From: Chitinophaga solisilvae
Lineage (GTDB): Bacteria; Bacteroidota; Bacteroidia; Chitinophagales; Chitinophagaceae
Direction: 5' to 3'
DNA: 64,000 nucleotides
NCBI RefSeq assembly: GCF_009928525.1
Contig: NZ_JAABOK010000004.1
Location: 406,019 to 470,018, forward strand
The notes beneath the pieces are model-generated. The model did not search any database, was not told where the DNA came from, and was given only the letters and a program-made list of their open reading frames with translations. Numbering within the stretch: position 1 is the stretch's first letter; each line of letters begins with the position of its first letter. This document shows, piece by piece, positions 34,744 through 48,000 of this stretch. Made by a program: the position numbers and the translations under genes.

Positions 34744-36063
34744 ATGCACGATATGAAGAACCTCTTTTTTTTAATGTACCCACTGAAAGGGCCGCACTAT
34801 GCTACCTTCCGGCTTGCCGCGCTGCTGGGCGACCTGGGCTTCAATATTATTTTTATCGCCCCGTCGGGATTGCACCAGCTGATAAACGGGCAGGGCTGGG
34901 CAGCTGAGACGCTGGGAACGCAGACCGAAGCGGACGATGAGATAGGAAGCATCAGGAACTATAACAGCCTCCTGGAAAATATAGATGCCGCACGCCCGGA
35001 AATCCTCGGTATGATTGGCACACTGGTGAACCGGCATCATCCCGCAGGGGTACTGGTGGATGCAGATATTATTGGATTCGCCCTGCCTTTCTATCATTTC
35101 AAAGTACCTGTTGTTGTCATTAACGAACATTACCAGAGTGACAAAAGCACCGCAGCGCCGCCGTTCTTCTCATCTACTGTAGCCGGTAATTCCTGGTGGC
35201 ATAAGCTGCTGATTCATACTGAATGGATGCAGTGCCTGTATCGCAATAAAGCCCGGTACTGGCGGCAACGCCTGGAGTCCGGCGGAAAAACGGATCTGCA
35301 GCATAGCAGACTTGCGCATGTATGCGGTTTCCCCCTGAAACGGTTTGCCCGCTTCGACCGTGCATGGGGCTACCGGCTGACCAACTACCCCGAATATTTC
35401 CTCTACCCGCAGGAAATGGATTTCAGCCGCACCTTCCTGCCCGGACAGCTGCTGATAGGCCCTATGGTGGATTTAAACCGCACCGAGCCAGCTTTCTGCT
35501 GGGAAAAAATTAACCGGCAGGACAAAATCATTTTCTGTTCACTCGGAACACTGCCGGAAGTCTACATCACACATATTGATACCTTCTTTCAAAAACTGAT
35601 TAACGCCTGTCGCAATATTGACGGTATACAGCTCATATTGTCTGTGGGCAAGCGTTTGCCGGCTGTTAACATAGATCCCTCCTGGAATAATGTCCACGTT
35701 TTTGAACAGGTGCCCCAGATGGAAATACTGAAGCATGCCAGCCTGATGATTAATCACGGAGGCATCAACTCGGTAAAGGAATGTATATGGTTCGGCGTGC
35801 CGATGATTGCCTACCCGCTGTCGGAACAGAATGACCAGAAAGGAACGGCCGCCCGGATCGTGTACCGTGGCCTCGGACAGCGGGGGACACTGACTGATGC
35901 TGCGGAGAAAATCAGACGCACAATCCTGAAAGTATTGAACAATCCCTCTTATAAGACCAACACGTTGCGCATGCAGGACACCTTCCGTGACTATGCCGCG
36001 AAAGAAAATATGTATGCTTCGCAGATAGCAAGGCATTTTGAAAATATCTACTCTCATTATTAA
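34744..36063 (+). CDS. GT1-type (UGT/MGT-like) glycosyltransferase 2
   Basis: The 439-residue product is a paralogue of the transferase at 17920: LFFLMYPLKGPHYATFRLAAL at the N-terminus and the donor-site signature INHGGINSVKECIWFGVPM around 335, then PLSEQNDQKGTAARI. The frame opens upstream inside the SbnA gene; I use the ATG at 34744, ten bases after the SbnA stop. ATG at 34753 is the alternative. It directly precedes the NRPS gene (10 bp gap), so it is translated with the assembly line. The two GT1s probably act on the same product at different positions. Confidence 0.85.
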   Translation: MHDMKNLFFLMYPLKGPHYATFRLAALLGDLGFNIIFIAPSGLHQLINGQGWAAETLGTQTEADDEIGSIRNYNSLLENIDAARPEILGMIGTLVNRHHPAGVLVDADIIGFALPFYHFKVPVVVINEHYQSDKSTAAPPFFSSTVAGNSWWHKLLIHTEWMQCLYRNKARYWRQRLESGGKTDLQHSRLAHVCGFPLKRFARFDRAWGYRLTNYPEYFLYPQEMDFSRTFLPGQLLIGPMVDLNRTEPAFCWEKINRQDKIIFCSLGTLPEVYITHIDTFFQKLINACRNIDGIQLILSVGKRLPAVNIDPSWNNVHVFEQVPQMEILKHASLMINHGGINSVKECIWFGVPMIAYPLSEQNDQKGTAARIVYRGLGQRGTLTDAAEKIRRTILKVLNNPSYKTNTLRMQDTFRDYAAKENMYASQIARHFENIYSHY

Positions 36064-36073
36064 CTGCTGAAGA

Positions 36074-39000
36074 ATGGAACCCTTACAGAATTTAATGCTG
36101 ATGATACATGTTGACAGCTGTACGGATAGTGCATTGTTACATGAAGCAGTCGGTAAGTTGTTTGGCAGGCATGAGCAATTGCGGATGCTGCTGCCGGAGA
36201 ATACCATGCCGCTCCTATATCATGTTCGCCTGCGCCGCAGCCGCGACCTGTCAACCATACCTGCCCTCCTGGAACGTTTCAGTACCCGTGAGTGGGCTTT
36301 AAACCCTGCTGTGCGTTACAGGATTGCGTGGCTTGAATCCGGTGAAGGAACGGGTCTGCTCGCATGTATTTTCGATAGCGCCGTGGTCGATGATTTTTCT
36401 CTTCATATCATCAATAAAGATCTGCAGGCATATTTACAACAGCCGGGCAACATGGCGGCAGACAGTCATACTACACCATACACCGCTTTCAGAAAATGGC
36501 AATCTGAACTGCCGGAAGAATATATGCAATCGCTGCTTTACTACTGGCGACATGAACTGTCGTCCTGGGAAGGCAGCAGCCTTATCCCCGAATTCCCCGG
36601 CAGCCGCAAAACAGGCCGCACCACGGCCTTCTTTGAGCTGCCGGCAGCTGCTACGGCTGCTTTGCGGCAATACAGCCAGACTGCCGGTGTGGAATTGCAG
36701 GCCGTATTGCTGACACTCGTCCGGTCTTTTTTGTACCGGCATACTGATAATGATGACAGCATGCTGCTGCTGCCGGTCGATAACCGCGATACAGAAAAAC
36801 TACAGACCATCGTAGGGCCGCTTCAGCATATGGTTTTATTCCGTACCCCTGTTTCGCAGGAAGATAGTTTTCAGTCGCTGCTGACAGCAGTAACACAGCA
36901 GCTGGAGAAAGTAACCGCACATAAAGACCTGCCATACCAGCGGCTGCAGGAAGCATTGGGAGACATGATGCCGGAGGCGGATGTTTATTTCAGTTTTAAT
37001 GAACGGCAGGCCTCAGCGGCTGCATGGAAAACCCTGTATGCCGGCACAAGCCCCTGTCAGCTCAACTTTATATTCACCCTGTCAGCGGAGCAATTATGCC
37101 TGCAACTGGTATATGATCCGGAGGCCTTCTCCCGTGAATTTGTTACACAGGTATCCGATGCGCTGGCATTGCTGGCAGTCACCTGTACCCATCATATCAG
37201 CAGCCCTTTATCCCGGCTCTCCCTGCGTGATGAGCTGGAAACGGAAATGCTGATCCGTCAGTATCAGCCGGAAGGCGCTTATCTGCAAGGCGCCACAGTG
37301 CCGGGCCTGTTTGCCGCACAGGTATTGCAGCATGGCTCCCGCATGGCGCTGGGCGGCATTGGCGGTGGCATGACCTACCGCGAACTGGATGAGCGCTCCA
37401 GCCAGCTGGCACATTACCTGATAAATGAATGCCGGTTGCAGTCAGAACAACTGGTAGGCATGGTGATGGAGCGTGGCCCCTGGCAGGTGATTGCCATCCT
37501 GGCCATCCTGAAGGCCGGCGGGGCCTATGTTCCGATGGATCCCGCCTATCCGGCTGAACGTATGGCGTTCATGGCGGATGATGCAGGATTACAGCTGGTG
37601 CTGACAGACGGCAGTGCTGCTGCTATTCCGGGTGTGCAGCTGCTGGATGTAAACACGACCGCGTTTTCACACTTGCCGGCATCCTGCCCGGAGGTGAGTA
37701 TTGCGCCGCATCAGCTGGCGTACGTGATCTATACCTCCGGCACTACCGGTCAGCCCAAAGGAGTGATGGTAGAGCATCGCAACGTGGTGCAGCTGCTGTT
37801 CCCCGATAATCCGCTGTTCGACTTTGGTCCGCAGGATGTATGGACCCAGGCGCATTCCTATTGTTTCGACTTCTCCGTATGGGAAATATTCGGCGCCTTG
37901 CTGTATGGCGGACAACTGTTGCTGCTGGACCTGGATACCATTCGCAGCGGTCCTTCCATGATGGACGCATTGCAACGGGAAGGAGTAACGGTGTTATGCC
38001 AGACGCCCGGCGCATTCCGCAACCTGGCGCAGGATGTCAACCGCCCCCTGCAGGTGCGTTATGTGATCTTCGGCGGGGAAGCGTTGTACCCTTCCATGCT
38101 GGCGGACTGGAAACAGTGTTATCCTTCCTGCCGGCTGATTAATATGTATGGTATCACAGAAACTACTGTGCATAATACTTTCAAAGAGATAGGCCCAGCC
38201 GAGATTGCATCAGGAGAAAGCCTGATGGGACATGCGCTGCCAACGCTGCGTACGTATGTGCTTGACCGTTATGGTCATCCTGTATTGCGTGGCGGAGCCG
38301 GTGAGCTGTATGTCGGCGGCGACGGCGTGGCGCGTGGTTACCTGGGCCGCCCTGAACTGAATGCCGCCCGCTTCCTGCCGGATATGTTCGTCAGCGGCAG
38401 TCGCATGTACCGTTCCGGCGACCGGGTACAATTACTGGGAGATGGCAGCCTGCGTTATATAGGTCGGATCGATAAACAGGTGAAGATCCGCGGTTACCGT
38501 GTGGAGCCGGGTGAGATAGAACGCGTGCTCGAAAAGCATCCGGCAGTGGATGGGGTAGTGGTAAAATGCCGTGGTGATAAACAGGGTAACAACTACCTGG
38601 TGGCCTATGTGCTGTCAGCGGCAAAGGTGGATACCAATGTGCTGCATAACTATGTGGCGGCACAACTGCCATCGTATATGGTACCGTCTTACTTTATCCT
38701 GCTGGACAGCTGGCCGCTGACGCGTAACGGTAAAGTAGATGAACGGCTGCTGCCGGACCCTGCACTGCTGCAGGAGGATACGGTAGCGGCAGTAACGGAC
38801 GAAACAGAACAGCAATTACTGGAGCTGTGGCGGCAGGTGCTGGAACGCAGCCCCAGCAGCGTGCACGATAATTTCTTTGAATCCGGCGGCCACAGCTTGT
38901 CTGCCATGCAGCTGCTATCACTGCTGCAACGCACTTTTGAAGTGTCGCTGGAACTACGTGATATTTTCCTTCATACCACCATTGCCTCACAGGCTGCGTT

Positions 39001-42000
39001 GATACGGAATGCTGCCAGCAGCCGCTATGAGGCATTACAGCCGGCAGAGCATAACAGTTATTACGCGGTATCTTCTCCGCAGAAGCGTTTGTTGCTGCTG
39101 CATGAGCTGGACCGTGGCTCACTGGCTTATAACATGCCTTCCGCCATACGGCTGGAAAGCAGCGTCACGCGGGAGCAGGTGCAGGCAGCCTTTGTGGCCC
39201 TGCTGCGCCGGCATGAGAATCTGCGCACTTCCTTCTCCGCACAGAACGGTCAGCCTGTACAGCAGGTGGCTGCTGAGGTAACGTTAGTGCTGGAAGAGTA
39301 TGACGGCGATCTGCCTGTATCTACGCTGTTGGAAAATTTTGTGCGTCCGTTTGATCTGGGACGTGCGCCGCTGCTGCGTGCAGGCTATGCGCCCTGCGCC
39401 GATGGCAGCATTTTGCTGCTCACAGACCTGCATCACATCATCGCCGATGGTAACAGTATACAGCTGCTGACAGCAGATTTTCTGTCGGCACTTTCGGGAG
39501 AGGCGTTAACGCCGCTGCCACTACAATACAAAGACTATGCAGCATGGCAGGTCTCCAATGCGGGCTACCGGGAGCGTCTGCAGCTGCAGCGCGATTACTG
39601 GCTGTCTGTTTTTGCGGAGCCGGTGGAACCGCTGCAATTGCCTACGGTGCGGCCCCGTCCTGCGGAACGTGATTTTTCCGGCGCCGTGTATCGCCTGGTG
39701 CTGCCGTCATCAGCAGGGCAGCAGCTGAAAGCGCTGGCCCGCGAAGAAGAGGTGACGTTATTCATGCTGCTGCTGACGCTGTATAATGTGCTGCTGAGCC
39801 GCCTGAGCGGTCAGGATGATATTGTCACCGGCGTACCCGTGGAAGGCCGCCTGCATCCTGATACCCGTCAGATGGCCGGCATGTTCGTACATACTTTACC
39901 GTTACGCAACCATATCTCCGGAGAACAGTCTTTCAAAAGCCTGTTACAGGAAGTAAAACAGCGTACGCTGTCAGCCTTCAGCAACCAGGACTATCCTTAT
40001 GAACAGCTGCTGGAAGAATTGTCGCTGGCGCGGGATATCAGCCGTAATCCTTTATTCGATGTGAGCCTGACGGTAGAGGTGGAAACAGCCGCGGGCCGTT
40101 CACTGGCGGGCAAAGCAGTACCGGTGTCTTTGCCGGAAACACAATCCAAATTCGATCTCAGCCTGCATTGTCTTGACAGGGAAGGAGAGATGGAATTGAA
40201 TTTTCAATACAGTACAGCTTTGTTTGACAGCGCTACGATAGCGCTGTACGCTTCGTGTATGGAGCAGCTGATCGGCCAGGTGCTGATAAACCGGGAGGTA
40301 CTGATAGCTGCGGCAGATATATTGCCGGCGGAAGAAAAAGCTGCTTTGTCGTCATCGTATAACCGTTCAGGTTATGCTGACACGGCTACGCTGCCAGAAC
40401 TGTTTGCCTCACAGGCATTGCAGCAAGGTTCCCGCATGGCGCTGGGCGGCATTGGTGGCGGCATGACCTACCGCGAACTGGATGAGCGCTCCAGCCAGCT
40501 GGCGCACTACCTGATAAATGAATGCCGGTTGCAGTCCGAACAACTGGTAGGTATGGTGATGGAGCGCGGCCCCTGGCAGGTGATCACGATCCTGGCTATC
40601 CTGAAGGCCGGCGGGGCCTATGTTCCGATGGATCCCGGCTACCCGGCTGAACGTATGGCGTTCATGGCGGATGATGCAGGATTACAGCTGGTGCTGACAG
40701 ACGGCAGCGCTGCTGCTATTCCGGATGTACAGCTGCTGAATGTACACACAACCGCGCTTTCACATTTACCGGCATCCTGCCCGGAGGTAAGCATTGCGCC
40801 GCATCAGCTGGCATATGTGATCTATACCTCCGGCACTACCGGTCAGCCCAAAGGGGTGATGGTAGAGCATCGCAACGTGGTGCAGCTGCTGTTCCCCGAT
40901 AATCCGCTGTTCGGCTTTGGTCCGCAGGATGTATGGACCCAGACGCATTCCTATTGTTTTGATGTATCGGTATGGGAAATATTCGGCGCCTTGCTGCATG
41001 GCGGACAACTGTTGCTGCTGGAGCTGGACACCATCCGTAACGGCGCAGCCCTGATGGATGTGATGGAACAGGAAGGGGTAACGGTATTATGCCAGACGCC
41101 CAGCGCCTTCCGTAATCTGCCGCAGGATGGCTGCCGTCCGCTGCAGGTACGCTATGTGATCTTTGCCGGCGAGGCATTGCATCCTGCTATGCTGGCAGAC
41201 TGGAAACAGTGTTATCCTTCCTGCCGGCTGATTAATATGTATGGTATCACAGAAACTACTGTGCATAATACTTTTAAAGAGATTGGTCCTGCCGAGATTG
41301 CATCAGGAGAAAGCCTGATAGGGCATATGCTGCCTACGCTCACAGCGTATGTACTTGACCGTTATGGTCATCCTGTATTGCGTGGCGGAGCGGGAGAACT
41401 GTATGTTGGTGGGGCAGGGGTAACACGTGGTTACCTGGGCCGCCCTGAACTGAATGCCGCCCGCTTCCTGCCGGATATGTTCGTCAGCGGCAGTCGCATG
41501 TACCGTTCCGGCGACCGCGTACAGGTGTTGGAAGATGGTAGCCTGCGCTACATCGGGCGTATCGATAAACAGGTGAAGATCCGTGGTTACCGTGTGGAAC
41601 CGGGTGAGATAGAACGCGTGCTGGAAAAACATCCGGAAGTGGATGGGGTAGTGGTAAAATGCCGTGGTGATAAACAGGGTAACAACTACCTGGTGGCTTA
41701 TGTGCTGTCAGCGGCAAAGGTAGCTGTCAATGTCCTGCATAACTATGTAGCAGCACAGCTGCCATCGTATATGGTACCGTCTTACTTTATCCTGCTGGAC
41801 AGCTGGCCGCTGACGCGCAACGGTAAAGTAGATGAACGGCTGCTGCCGGACCCTGCACTGATGCAGGAGGATACGGTAGCGGCAGTAACGGACGAAACAG
41901 AACAGCAGTTACTGGAGCTGTGGCAGCAGGTGCTGGAACGCAGCCCCCGCAGCGTGCACGATAATTTCTTTGAATCCGGCGGCCATAGCTTGTCTGCCAT

Positions 42001-45000
42001 GCAGCTGCTATCGCTGCTGCAACGCACTTTTGAAGTGTCGCTGGAACTGCGCGATATTTTCCGTTATGCCACCATTGCCTCACAGGCTGCATTGATACGG
42101 AATGCTGCCAGCAGCCACTATGAGGCATTGCAGCCGGCTGAGCATAACAGTTATTACGCGGTATCTTCTCCGCAGAAGCGTTTGCTGCTGCTGCATGAGC
42201 TGGACCGCAGTTCGCTGGCCTATAACATGCCTTCCGCCATACGGCTGGAAAGCAGCGTCACGCGGGAGCAGGTGCAGGCAGCCTTTGCGGCCCTGCTGCG
42301 CCGGCATGAGAATCTGCGCACTTCCTTCTCCGCACAGAACGGTCAGCCTGTACAGCAGGTGGCTGCTGAGGTAACGTTAGTGCTGGAAGAGTATGACGGC
42401 GATCTGTCTGTATCTACGCTGCTGGAAAATTTTGTGCGTCCGTTTGATCTGGGACGTGCGCCGCTGCTGCGTGCAGGCTATGCGCCCTGCGCCGATGGCA
42501 GCATTTTGCTGCTCACAGACCTGCACCACATCATCGCCGATGGCAGTAGTATACAGCTGCTGACAGCAGATTTTCTGTCGGCACTTTCGGGAGAGGCGTT
42601 AACGCCGCTGCCACTACAATACAAAGACTATGCAGCATGGCAGGCCTCCAATGCGGACTACCGGGAGCGTCTGCAGCTGCAGCGCGATTACTGGCTGTCT
42701 GTTTTTGCGGAGCCGGTGGAACCGCTGCAATTGCCTACGGTGCGGCCCCGCCCTGCGGAACGTGATTTTTCCGGCGCCGTGTATCGCCTGGTGCTGCCGT
42801 CATCAGCAGGGCAGCAGCTGAAAGCGCTGGCCCGCGAAGAAGAGGTGACGTTATTCATGCTGCTGCTGACGCTGTACAATGTGCTGCTGAGCCGCCTGAG
42901 CGGTCAGGATGATATTGTCACCGGCGTACCCGTGGAAGGCCGCCTGCATCCTGATACCCGTCAGATGGCCGGTATGTTCGTACATACTTTACCGTTACGC
43001 AATCATATCTCCGGAGAACAGTCTTTCAAAAGCCTGTTACAGGAAGTAAAACAGCATACGTTATCTGCTTTCAGCAACCAGGACTATCCTTATGAGCAGC
43101 TGCTGGAAGAATTGTCGCTGGCGCGGGATATCAGCCGTAATCCTTTATTCGATGTGAGCCTGACCGTAGATGTGGAAACAGCCGCGGGCCGTTCACTGGC
43201 AGGAAAAGTGGCACAGATACCTTTGCCGGAAACACAATCCAAATTTGATCTCAGCCTGCATTGCCATGACCGGGAAGCTGGTATGGAACTGGAATTTCAA
43301 TACAGTACAGCTTTGTTTGACAGCGCCACCATAGTGCTGTATGCTTCGTGTATGGAGCAGCTGATCGGCCAGGTGCTGATAAACCGGGAGGTATTGATCT
43401 CAGCGGCAGATATATTGCCGGCGGAAGAAAAAGCAGCTTTGCTGTCATTATCGTATAACCGTTCAGGTTATCCCGTTACTGCTACGCTGACGGGGCTGTT
43501 TGCTTCACAGGCATTGCAGCAAGGTTCCCGCATTGCGCTGGGCGGCATTGGTGGCGGGATGACGTACCACGAACTGGATGAACGTTCCAGCCAGCTGGCG
43601 CATTATCTGATAAATGAATGCCGGCTGCAGTCAGAACAGCTGGTAGGTATGGTGATGGAGCGCGGCCCCTGGCAGATGATTGCCATCCTGGCCATTCTGA
43701 AGGCGGGAGGAGCTTACGTGCCGATGGATCCGGCCTATACCGCGGAGCGGCTCTCTTTTATGGCTGCAGATGCCGGGCTGTCGGTGGTGCTGACTGACTT
43801 GGAAGAAACAGCCGGAAAGCTGCCGGATACCAGGTGTATTCATATCAACGACATAGCGCCTTCGCTGAACCGTTATCCGCTTACTGCTCCCGTTGTGGAG
43901 ATCAGGCCGGAACAGCTGGCGTATGTCATCTATACTTCCGGTACTACCGGTAAACCGAAGGGCGTACTCGTAGAACATCGCAACCTTGTGCAGCTGCTGT
44001 TTCCGGATAATCCGGCGTTTGATTTCACTCCGCAGGATGTCTGGACCCAGGCGCATTCCTATTGTTTTGACTTCTCCGTATGGGAAATATTTGGCGCCTT
44101 GCTGCATGGCGGCCGGCTGGTATTAATATCACGCGATACGCTGTACAACAATGACGCATTTACACAGCTGCTGGAAGAAGAAGGTGTAACGGTATTGTGC
44201 CAGACACCCGGAGCTTTCCATAACCGCCAGGAAGCCATACTGGCTTCAAATGCGCGGTTGCAGGTGCGCTATGTGATATTGGGCGGCGAAGCGCTCAATC
44301 CTGTTATGCTGGCAGGCTGGCACACACGTTATCCGTTATGTCTGCTGGTAAATGTATACGGCATAACAGAAACAACTATTATCAGTACCTGGCAGAAAGT
44401 AGGTATGGAAGAGATAGCCCGGGCCTGGGTATCCATCGGCCGTCCGTTGCCGGGGCAGGCTACGTATGTGCTTGACCGTTACAGATACCCTGTACTGCGT
44501 GGCGGTACGGGAGAGCTGTATGTAGCGGGGGCCGGCGTGGCGCGTGGTTACCTGGGCCGCCCTGAACTGAATGCTGCCCGCTTCCTGGCGGATACTTTCG
44601 TCAGCGATGGCCGCATGTACCGTTCCGGCGACCGGGTGCAGCTGCTGGAAGACGGCAGTCTGCGCTACATTGGCCGTATCGATAAGCAGGTAAAGATCCG
44701 CGGCTACCGTGTGGAGCCAGGTGAGATAGAGCGCGTGCTCGAAAACCATCCGGAGGTAGAAGGGGTAGTAGTAAAATGCTGCCAGGATAAAAAAGGTAAC
44801 AACTACCTGGCGGCCTATGTGCTGTCGTCCGCTAAGGCAGATACCAATGCCCTGCATAACTATGTGGCGGCGCAGCTGCCATCGTATATGGTGCCGTCTT
44901 ACTTTATGCTGCTGGACAGCTGGCCGCTGACACGCAACGGTAAAGTAGACGAACAACTGCTGCCGGATCCCGGCCTCCTGGAAGATACTGCGGTGGTGGA

Positions 45001-48000
45001 AGTAAAAGATGAAACAGAACAGCAGCTGCTGCAGCTGTGGAGTCAGGTGCTGGACCGCAGCCCCCGCAGCGTGCACGATAATTTCTTTGAATCCGGCGGT
45101 CATAGCTTATCTGCCATGCAGCTGTTATCACTGTTACGACGCACTTTTGAAGTGTCGCTGGAACTACGCGATATTTTCCGTTATGCCACCATTGCCTCAC
45201 AGGCTGCGTTGATACGGAATGCTGCCTACTGCCGCTATGAGGCCGTGCAGCCGGCGGAACACAAAACCTTTTACGCGGTATCTTCTCCGCAGAAGCGGTT
45301 GTTACTGCTGCATGAGCTGGACCGCAGTTCGCTGGCTTACAATATGCCTGCTGTTATACGGCTGGAAAGCAACTTTTCCCGTGCACAGGTGCAGGCAGCC
45401 TTTACAGCGCTGCTGCGCCGCCATGAGAACCTGTGCACTTTCTTCTCCATACAGCAGGGCGAACCTGTTCAGCAGGTTGTCAGCGAGCTGACAATTGAAC
45501 TGGAGGACTATGACGGTAACCTGCCTGTATCTGCACTGCTGGAAAGTTTTGTGCGCCCGTTTGATCTGGGCCGTGCGCCGCTCCTGCGTGCAGGCTATGC
45601 CCCCTGTGAAGATGGCAGCACCTTGCTGCTGACAGACCTGCACCACGTCATTGCCGATGGCGGCAGTATGCAGCTGCTGACAGCAGATTTCCTGTCAGCG
45701 CTTTCGGGAGAGGCGTTAGCGCCGCTGCCGCTGCAATACAAGGATTATGCTGCATGGCAGCTATCTAATGCGGACTACCGCGAACGCCTGCAGCTGCAGC
45801 GCGATTACTGGCTGTCTGTTTTTTCAGCGCCGGTAGAACCGCTGAAACTACCAGCAGACCTGCGCCGCCCGCGGATAAAAACCTTTAACGGACATACCTG
45901 CCAGCTGTCGCTGGACAACCATACCAAAGACCGCCTGCAGGCATTGGCCGGCAGCTATCACACCACCATGTTCTCCGTGTGCTATGCCTTGTTTAATGTA
46001 CTGCTGTCCAAAATATCCGGTCAGCATGACTTTATCACCGGCAGCCCGGTATCCGGCCGGCATCACCCGGATACGCACAACATGGCGGGGATGTTCGTTA
46101 ACATGCTTCCGCTCCGCACGAAAATTGATCCGGACAGTCACTTCGGCGCCTACCTGCAACAGGTAACGGATACTGTATTACAGGCCATGAACAACCAGGA
46201 CTACCCGATAGAAGATCTGATCGGCGAATTGCCGCTGGTGGCCAATGCCGGAAGGGAACCGCTTTTCGACGTTTCCTTCAGCTTTAATGCAGAACCTGCG
46301 CCTGTACAACAACCGGGCGTTACACAACTAAAAATCAGTAACAACACCAGTAAATATGATCTCACCGTAATCGGTGAATATGATCATGAACAACTGGTGT
46401 TCATCTTCCAATACAATACTGACCTGTTTTCTCCCGAAAGAATCATGTCCTGGATGTCTTATTTCAAGGAACTGATTACACAGGTCATACATGACGATCA
46501 GCAGCAGATCGCGCAATTGCACGTCTATGCCGATGATCAGGAAAAAGCCATGTTCACGCCGGTAGCAGCAGCGGTGGAGCAGGAAACAATTACTTCCATG
46601 TTTGAAAAGCAGGTGGCCGCAACACCGGCTGCCACGGCACTTGCGTTTGAAGATAAACAACTTTCATACGAAGAGCTGAATGAAGCCGCGAATAAACTGG
46701 CGTGGCGGCTGAAAGAAACCGGAGCGGGTCCGGAAACCGTGATCGCCATTATTGCAGAAAGATCCCTTGAAATGATAGTGGCCATGCTCGGTGTGCTGAA
46801 GGCAGGCGCTGCTTATCTGCCGGTAGATATCACTTATCCGGCGGAAAGAATACAGGCTATCCTCAGACATGCCGGCGTTACTACGGTATTGGCTACACGG
46901 GAAATGCCCGGTATCCGCGAAGGGTATCAGGTGATTGACCTGCTGGAGAAAATAACGCCAAAAAAAGGCAATACCCGCAATCCTGCCGTACAGGGCGGAG
47001 CGCAAGACCTGGCCTATATGATCTTTACTTCCGGCAGCACCGGCACTCCCCGCGGTGTCATGATTGAGCATCATTCCATTGTGAACACGCTGAAATGGCG
47101 GCAGCACTATTACGGATTCCAGCCGGGAGAAGTTTCCCTGCAGATACCCTCTTTTGCTTTCGACAGTTCGGTAGAAGATATTTTTTCCATGCTGCTGTGT
47201 GGAGGAAAGCTGGTAATGATAAAAGAAGAACAACGGCTGGACATGAAGCACCTGCACAGTCTCATCAGCAAACACCGCGTGAATTACCTGCTGATGGTAC
47301 CCGGCTTGTACAAGGAATTACTGCAATGCCAGTCCGGATACGACCTTTCTTCCCTGAAAGCTGTAACGCTGGCGGGAGACAGCTTTTCGGCCGACCTGGT
47401 ACAGATTCATTTTGAAAGAATGCCCCGGACAAAGCTGCTGAACGAATACGGCCCTACGGAGAACAGTGTGTGCAGTACCATCTATGAATTTGATAAGGAC
47501 CATACAGAAGTATTGATAGGTAAAGCGATCAGCGGGGTGGTCTGTCATGTGCTGGATAAGGATCTCCGCCATTGCCCTCCGGGCCTTCCCGGTAAGTTGT
47601 ACGTATCCGGCGCCGGTTTGTGCCGCGGGTATTATCTGGCTGATGGCAGATTGGAAAAGCCATTTGTAAGGAATCCTTACTTTGAAGATGAGTGGCTGTA
47701 TCCTACGGGCGATCTTGCAGAGATGCTGCCGTCAGGTGATCTGCGTTTTCTGGGAAGGGTGGATCAGCAGGTAAAGATCAGAGGATACCGTGTAGATGTG
47801 CTGGAAGTAGAAGCGGCGCTCAGAGCCATCAGCGAAATCGGTGATGTACTGGTATTGCCGGAGAAGAATAGCAGCGATGAATCAGAGCTGCGGGCCTACC
47901 TGAAACTGAATGGAGAGGTAGATATTATGCTGGTGAAAAAAGCGTTGGCAGCCCGGTTTCCATCATTTATGATCCCTTCCGCCTATTATGAAATCGATGC

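Noticed and set aside
36074..37300. NRPS1 C* region as a pseudogene or frameshift
   Set aside because: The frame is continuous into the rest of the protein and retains condensation-like sequence throughout; only the catalytic motif is lost, so it is a degenerate domain, not a broken gene.
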